Origin: a bacterium
GTDB taxonomy: Bacteria > Patescibacteriota > Doudnabacteria > UBA920
Length of the DNA stretch: 10,605 nucleotides
NCBI GenBank assembly: GCA_021789715.1
Contig: JAJYJE010000009.1
Span: forward strand, 1-10,605
Reading direction: 5' to 3'
Made by a program: the position numbers and the translations under genes. The notes under the pieces are model-generated. The model was not told where the DNA came from. It saw only the letters and a program-made list of their open reading frames with translations, and made no database searches. This document shows, one piece after another, positions 6,897 through 10,605 of the stretch (position 1 is its first letter; each line of letters starts with the position of its first letter).

Positions 6897-8288
6897 TCAA
6901 CATATTGAAAGATTCTTTGCGCAATTTTTGAATTGCTGTCCCCGATCTTTGTAATTTTTAAACATTCCGAAACTGGCGCAGCCTGGCGACAGCAAAACAA
7001 TGTCGCCACTGGCGGCAATTGGCTTGATTTGCGCGAAAATATCAGCCATTGAGCGCGCCCCTTCCAAAAGCCGGCCGGCAAATTTTCCCGCCCGGGCGAT
7101 AGCCGTTTTTATTCTAGGCCCTTCCTCCCCGATCAAAATAACGGCTTTGATATTTTTCATATTAGTAACGGTTTTGCCAAGCTCGGTAAAATCGGAATTT
7201 TTGCCGGAACCCCCCAAAATCACGATTGTCGGTTCGGTAAACGAGCGCATAGCCGCTATGGCCGTTTCCGGAGTGGTTGAAAAAGAGTCGTTATAATACC
7301 TAACGCCGTCCGCTTCCGATACAAATTCCAGGCGGTGTTCCAGGCCTTTAAAATTTATTGCGGTTGTACCAATAACTTCCGGCGCCGCGCCGGCGCACTG
7401 TGCGGCCAATGTCGCAGCCATGATGTTTTCCAAATTATGGGAACCCCGGAGCTGAATATCGGATATTGGATATTGAATACCCGGCCCAATTAAGTTAGCG
7501 GCATCGGTAAAGCAGTCGACATCGGTCCGTTTCCGGCTGAAATATAGTTTTTTCCCCTCCCCATATCCCCCGATCTTCGTCGAGTTGCCAAAATCGGCAT
7601 TGATAACCGCAAAATTTTTTTTAGTTTGGTATTTGGTTATGGCTGACTTGGCCTCGACGTATTCATTTTCGTCCTCGTGATAATCCAGATGTTCGCTGGT
7701 AACCATCAGCACCACGGCTATGTAAGGACTGCGGTCGAGGTCTTGCAGCTGGAAGCTTGAAAGTTCGTAAACCACCCAATCGTTTTCCGTCAATCCGTCA
7801 AGGATTTCCAGCGGCTGGGTTTCACCGATATTTCCAGTAAGATAAACGCGTGATCGGGCACGGGAAATTGGGTGTTGGAAATTTTTCTCCAATATCTCCG
7901 ATGTTAAAGAAGCGGTTGTCCCCTTCCCCTTTGTTCCAGTTACTCCAATAATTTTGGCCGGGCAGTGTTCAAAAAACCACTTGGTTTGGGAAGTAACGAT
8001 CGGCAGCCTGCCTTTAACAGCCGTAGTAATATTGGCTATTTTGATACCCGGGCTTCGAAATACCGCGTCAAACCCGGTTAACTCCTTAAACGCATCCGGC
8101 CCGAAAATAAAATTCAAACCCGATTTTTTGATTGCTGTCTTTTCGGTCTGGCCCCAATTTTCCCACGGCCGTTGGTCAAACAGCACGGGATTAATGCCGT
8201 GCTTCACCAAGTACGACGCGATTGCCTTGCCTTCCTGGCCATAACCCAAAACTCCCACAAGCTTTGATTCCAAGTCTTGCAATTCCAT
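6897..8288 (-). CDS. murD: UDP-N-acetylmuramoyl-L-alanine--D-glutamate ligase MurD
   Basis: 463-residue cytoplasmic Mur ligase that adds D-Glu to UDP-MurNAc-L-Ala using ATP. The N-terminal Rossmann-like domain starts LVGVLGYGQEGKA (10-22). The ATP-binding loop is GVTGTKGKGTT (115-125), with Gly in the place of the usual Ser. Then come YELSSFQL (174-181), SEHLDYH (198-204), EAKSAI with the likely carbamylated lysine K214, GSHNLENIMAA (282-292), EHRLEFV (317-323), YYNDSFSTTPE (331-341) and the C-terminal LLSPGCASFGMFKNY (432-446). The common NDSKAT motif is NDSFST here. Length is slightly above the usual 440-450, partly from a loop at about 135-148. The gene follows a 210-bp gap and has a probable leaderless promoter. 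It ends in TGA, which rules out the UGA-glycine code of some related phyla. Confidence 0.97.
   Translation of the reverse strand: MELQDLESKLVGVLGYGQEGKAIASYLVKHGINPVLFDQRPWENWGQTEKTAIKKSGLNFIFGPDAFKELTGFDAVFRSPGIKIANITTAVKGRLPIVTSQTKWFFEHCPAKIIGVTGTKGKGTTASLTSEILEKNFQHPISRARSRVYLTGNIGETQPLEILDGLTENDWVVYELSSFQLQDLDRSPYIAVVLMVTSEHLDYHEDENEYVEAKSAITKYQTKKNFAVINADFGNSTKIGGYGEGKKLYFSRKRTDVDCFTDAANLIGPGIQYPISDIQLRGSHNLENIMAATLAAQCAGAAPEVIGTTAINFKGLEHRLEFVSEADGVRYYNDSFSTTPETAIAAMRSFTEPTIVILGGSGKNSDFTELGKTVTNMKNIKAVILIGEEGPRIKTAIARAGKFAGRLLEGARSMADIFAQIKPIAASGDIVLLSPGCASFGMFKNYKDRGQQFKNCAKNLSIC
7452..7478 (-). repeat. Tandem CCAATATC-type short repeat inside murD
   Basis: Codons 271-279 of murD (IQYPISDIQ) are encoded by near-tandem units, seen on the plus strand as GATATTG twice plus variants (ATCGGATATTGGATATTGAA). 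The peptide core QYPIS parallels QHPIS from the other murD insert in the same reading frame. It sits just before the HNLEN motif, in a segment where MurD proteins vary. Confidence 0.4.
7860..7883 (-). repeat. Repeat-like insert in murD after the ATP-binding domain helix
   Basis: Codons 136-143 of murD encode NFQHPISR. The segment between the EIL helix and GNIG is about eight residues longer than I expect for MurD. The DNA (TTCCAACACCCAATTTCCCG) resembles the element at 7452-7478 (ATTCAATATCCAATATCCGA) at about two thirds of positions and in the same frame. Confidence 0.45.
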
Positions 8289-8294
8289 GCCTTA

Positions 8295-8323
8295 ATTTTA
8301 TCACATACCTGGATAATTTTAAA
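8295..8323 (-). promoter_or_regulatory. Promoter of murD with extended -10 (predicted leaderless)
   Basis: The minus strand reads TTTAAA (8323-8318, 4/6 to TTGACA), a 17-bp spacer ending in the extended TGA, then TAAAAT (8300-8295, 5/6 to TATAAT). Six bases (TAAGGC) follow and then the murD ATG. The AAGG in that spacer is too close to the ATG to act as a Shine-Dalgarno site. The geometry is identical to the lepA promoter. Confidence 0.6.
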
Positions 8324-8424
8324 ACGGCTTATTGGTAAATTTAAGCCGGTTGTCTGTATTCCCTCGAAAGCCCTCGCGGGGGTTTAGATTCCAGATATTT
8401 GTTTACTTAGTTTTAACATCCCTA

Positions 8425-8439
8425 TTGCCGCGGCGGCAA
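8425..8439. repeat. Perfect 15-bp inverted repeat
   Basis: TTGCCGC-G-GCGGCAA: two 7-base arms around one central base, about 130 bp upstream of murD and 60 bp after the amidohydrolase stop. No T-run follows on either strand, so it is a poor intrinsic terminator. It could be a transcript-end hairpin of another type or a protein-binding site. Confidence 0.4.
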
Positions 8440-8498
8440 GCAGGCAGTCGCTGGCAGAAGGGGTTAACAATAGTCCCAATAAAATATGTTGTAATTTT

Positions 8499-10061
8499 TT
8501 AATTTTTCCTTAGCACATACCCAGGCAGCTTTCCTGTTGGCTGGCCGCCGAATACTTCCTGGCCGTTGACGAATACATATTCGATGCCGCTGGAAAACTG
8601 GTAAGGGTTTTCGTAAGTCGCTTTGTCGCCCACCGTTGATTTGTCAAATATTACCAAATCCGCAAAATTGCCGACTTTTATCTCGCCGCGTTTTTCTAGA
8701 CCGATCTTTTTTGCCGGGCCGGATGTCAGCTTTTTTATCGCTTGTCCTAAGGACAGGCCGCCGCCGCTGATCATTTGCCGCAGAAACTTGGTAGCGCTGC
8801 CAAAACATCTAGGATGGACCAGCCGGCTTTTTTCATTCAGGCTAAAACCCGCTCCGTCGGTACCGATAAACGACAACGGGTGCATAACCAATTGAGTGAC
8901 CTGGTCGCTGTTAAGGTTTTTTTCAAAAACCATCACTTCGCTGCCGCCGTTTTGGACAATATGAATTACGGCCTGCTCGCTGGAAGTTTCCAGATTTTTG
9001 GCAATTTGTCCGATGGTTTTTCCCGCAAAATTAAGTTTATTGGTAGTCGAAGCGACCATTACCGATGGGAATTTTACGCCGCTGTTATTCAGGTAGGTCA
9101 GAATTTTATTTTTTTGTACCGGGTCCGCAAAGTGGCGAAGCATGGCGCTACGACCGCCTTCAATTGCCCATTTTGGGAGGTAAGAGTACAAAACTTGCCA
9201 GACCGTGTCGTACGGGTAGGCGTCAAAATGAATGTTGATTCCGCGATGATAAGCGGTTTCAATTTTTTCCAACAGTTCCGGGAACCTCGGCCAATTTTCT
9301 TCGCCCCGGACTTTGAGGTGGGAAATCTTAAGATTCACTCCGGTATTGGCGGCAATATCCAAAACTTCATCGGCAGCCTCCACAACATCACGACCTTCGC
9401 TGCGCAAATGCACGGAAAACAGGGCGTTGTGGTCCTTGATGATTTTTGCCAATTGAAACAGTTCCAGTTCGGAAATGATTATTTCGTGGGAATAAGACAA
9501 GCCGCTGCTTAACCCGAACGCTCCGGCTTTCAGGGAATCCGACAGTATCTTCTTGAGCGATTCCAGTTCCTCTGACTCAAGACTGCGAATTTGGTCGCCG
9601 ACCAGTCCGCGGCGCAGCGTGGAATACCCCACCATGCTGCCAACATTGCACGCCAGTTTCTGCCGCCCTAGCGCGTTGAGAAATTCCCCGAAGGTTTGCC
9701 AGTTGACGTTTACCGCTTCCAGTGTGTGCCATTTTTGCATGGCCAGCAGCGAATCCCGGTTGAGCAGCGGCGCCAGGCTGGCTCCGCAATTACCCACTAT
9801 CAGCGTGGTGTACCCCTGGCTGACCATGCCTTCCAAAGACGGGTTGTCAAAAATTTGCCAGTAGCTGTCGCTGTGGTTTTGCAGATCGATAAAGCCAGGG
9901 GCCAAAATCTTTCCCGCGGCGTCTATTACCGTTTCCGCGGCAGTAGGTATGCTCGGAGCGATATTGGCTATTTCATTACCCTGCACGGCAATATCCATTG
10001 CCTGAGGCGTATCGGAAATCCCATCGATCAGCTTGGCGTTTTTTATGAGCAGAGAATACAT
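8499..10061 (-). CDS. N-acyl-D-amino-acid deacylase-like amidohydrolase
   Basis: 520-residue cytoplasmic metal-dependent hydrolase of the D-aminoacylase type, expected to cleave N-acyl-D-amino acids to D-amino acid and carboxylate; the substrate here is unknown. The N-terminal beta domain leads to GKILAPGFIDLQNHSDSYW (50-68), then VGNCGASLAPL (89-99), GLSSGLSYSH (183-192), VHLRSEG (217-223), KISHLKVRG (245-253), FDAYPYDT (279-286), IGTDGAGF (399-406), HPRCFG (416-421) and the C-terminal GNFADLVIFD. Against Alcaligenes faecalis D-aminoacylase, ligands C96, H220, H250 and D366 correspond to C92, H218, H248 and D402. The first His of the H-x-H pair is Gln (Q61-N62-H63). It starts at ATG 10061 without a Shine-Dalgarno site, 81 nt after mraY. 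Its place between mraY and murD suggests a link to D-amino-acid or peptidoglycan metabolism (inference). Confidence 0.88.
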   Translation of the reverse strand: MYSLLIKNAKLIDGISDTPQAMDIAVQGNEIANIAPSIPTAAETVIDAAGKILAPGFIDLQNHSDSYWQIFDNPSLEGMVSQGYTTLIVGNCGASLAPLLNRDSLLAMQKWHTLEAVNVNWQTFGEFLNALGRQKLACNVGSMVGYSTLRRGLVGDQIRSLESEELESLKKILSDSLKAGAFGLSSGLSYSHEIIISELELFQLAKIIKDHNALFSVHLRSEGRDVVEAADEVLDIAANTGVNLKISHLKVRGEENWPRFPELLEKIETAYHRGINIHFDAYPYDTVWQVLYSYLPKWAIEGGRSAMLRHFADPVQKNKILTYLNNSGVKFPSVMVASTTNKLNFAGKTIGQIAKNLETSSEQAVIHIVQNGGSEVMVFEKNLNSDQVTQLVMHPLSFIGTDGAGFSLNEKSRLVHPRCFGSATKFLRQMISGGGLSLGQAIKKLTSGPAKKIGLEKRGEIKVGNFADLVIFDKSTVGDKATYENPYQFSSGIEYVFVNGQEVFGGQPTGKLPGYVLRKN

Positions 10062-10142
10062 AAAGGGGGTTGGCAGTCAGTATTTAGCACGCAGTATTGG
10101 GGGCGGGCTAACCGCGCTATCTGCCAGCGGCTATTTATTGGG
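10062..10142 (-). other. Intergenic gap between mraY and the amidohydrolase gene
   Basis: 81 bp with two CAGTATT copies (10077-10083 and 10092-10098) and a 6-bp inverted repeat (TGGCAG 10071-10076, CTGCCA 10121-10126). A weak -10-like TGCTAAATA lies on the minus strand about 20 nt before the amidohydrolase ATG. None is strong enough to call a promoter or terminator. Confidence 0.4.
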
Positions 10143-10605
10143 TTAACCTAAGAAGTAAATTATCACTCCGATTATAGCCATCACGGAAGCGATAATCCAG
10201 AAACGCATGGTAATTTGCGCTTCCGGCCAGCCGGTGGCCTGAAAATGATGGTGAATGGGAGCTGACAAGAATAGTTTCTTTTTAAAAACTTTGCGCCAAA
10301 ATAGCTGCAGTAAGACAGATACGGCTTCCATCAGAAAAACAAAACCTATGAAAACCAGCAGAAATACCGAATTGGTAAGAAAAGCTACAACCGCAAGCAG
10401 CACGCCAAGGCCCATTGAGCCCGTATCGGTCATAAAAATTTTGGCCGGATGGACGTTAAACCATAAGAAGGCAAGCAAAGCGCCGCAGATTACCCCCAAA
10501 AAACTGACCAGATCATACTTGCCTTGAAGGAAAGCGATAATTCCGAAAGCAAAAAAGGCCCAGAGCAAAATTCCTCCCGCAAGCCCGTCTAGGCCGTCGG
10601 TTTCG
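10143..10605 (-). CDS. mraY: Phospho-N-acetylmuramoyl-pentapeptide-transferase MraY, N-terminus outside window
   Basis: C-terminal 153 residues of the integral membrane enzyme that transfers phospho-MurNAc-pentapeptide to undecaprenyl phosphate, giving lipid I. The frame is open to the right edge and begins ETDGLDGLAGGILLW, the MraY motif NLTDGLDGLA. It continues with VHPAKIFMTDTGSMGLG, whose Asp matches E. coli D267, and the diagnostic triple-His loop APIHHHFQATGWPEAQIT, ending RFWIIASVMAIIGVIIYFLG. An apparent start at 10568 is an internal TTG codon (Leu). The usual Gly before the DTGS aspartate is Thr. The first half of the protein is not visible. It is the first gene in this stretch of the cluster and ends in TAA. 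Confidence 0.95.
   Translation of the reverse strand, partial: ETDGLDGLAGGILLWAFFAFGIIAFLQGKYDLVSFLGVICGALLAFLWFNVHPAKIFMTDTGSMGLGVLLAVVAFLTNSVFLLVFIGFVFLMEAVSVLLQLFWRKVFKKKLFLSAPIHHHFQATGWPEAQITMRFWIIASVMAIIGVIIYFLG

Larger units (their letters stand above)
8289..8498 (-). other. Intergenic gap between the amidohydrolase gene and murD
   Basis: This 210-bp stretch is the longest non-coding gap. It holds the murD promoter at its low-coordinate end, a perfect 15-bp inverted repeat at 8425-8439, and a GC-rich block near 8361-8383 with two CCCTCG copies and a short weak hairpin. I see no ORF, tRNA or clear rho-independent terminator: no hairpin is followed by a T-run on the minus strand. Confidence 0.7.

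Noticed and set aside
8361..8383. GC-rich CCCTCG...CGGGGG block as a terminator
   Set aside because: The stem is only about 3 bp and no T-run follows on the minus strand.
8775..9512. Open plus-strand frame of 245 codons
   Set aside because: It lies fully antisense within the amidohydrolase gene, whose motifs are unmistakable. The translated product has no recognisable family and there is no promoter or ribosome site.
10062..10142. Promoter or mobile-element remnant between mraY and the amidohydrolase gene
   Set aside because: Two 7-bp direct repeats and a 6-bp inverted repeat with a long loop are too short to be significant, and the -10-like sequence matches poorly.
1..10605. CRISPR arrays, tRNA or rRNA genes, insertion sequences, phage or defence genes
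   Set aside because: I found no regularly spaced repeats, no tRNA-like folds, no transposase or integrase motifs and no defence-family domains. Nearly all the DNA is accounted for by the cell-wall genes and lepA.

Overview
All recognisable genes in this window lie on the minus strand, in one tightly packed peptidoglycan and cell-division cluster followed by a translation-factor gene. In the direction of transcription (high to low coordinate) the order is: mraY (C-terminal half, entering from the right edge), an N-acyl-D-amino-acid deacylase-like amidohydrolase, murD, ftsW, a DUF4012 membrane-anchored protein split by an in-frame TAA, murJ, and lepA (its last residues run off the left edge).

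The gene content, the DUF4012 protein beside murJ, the murJ-lepA adjacency, the MurJ and MraY sequence styles and the near absence of Shine-Dalgarno sites suggest a Patescibacteria (Candidate Phyla Radiation) genome, perhaps a parcubacterial lineage. This is inference from sequence style and no species can be named. The code is standard: TAA, TAG and TGA all end genes here (murD ends in TGA).

Region by region: 10143-10605 holds MraY, which makes lipid I. 8499-10061 holds the amidohydrolase, an unusual member of such a cluster. 8289-8498 is the longest gap (210 bp); it holds a likely murD promoter and a perfect 15-bp inverted repeat. 6897-8288 is MurD (adds D-Glu) and 5752-6870 is FtsW (septal SEDS glycosyltransferase). 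3519-5681 is the interrupted DUF4012 gene, 1823-3478 is MurJ (lipid II flippase) and 1-1781 is LepA/EF4. Together the genes cover lipid I synthesis, a stem-peptide step, lipid II flipping and septal polymerisation. murE, murF, murG, ftsZ and ftsA are not in this stretch.

Main points for a second look: (1) the DUF4012 reading frame continues perfectly across a single TAA; (2) lepA and murD share the same extended -10 element exactly 6 nt before their ATG, which predicts leaderless mRNAs; (3) short sequences of one repetitive style, read in one frame to give I-S or H-P-S peptides, sit in loops of LepA, MurJ and MurD; (4) the deacylase lies between mraY and murD and has Gln where the family has the first metal-binding His; (5) MurJ lacks several arginines essential in the E. 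coli protein.
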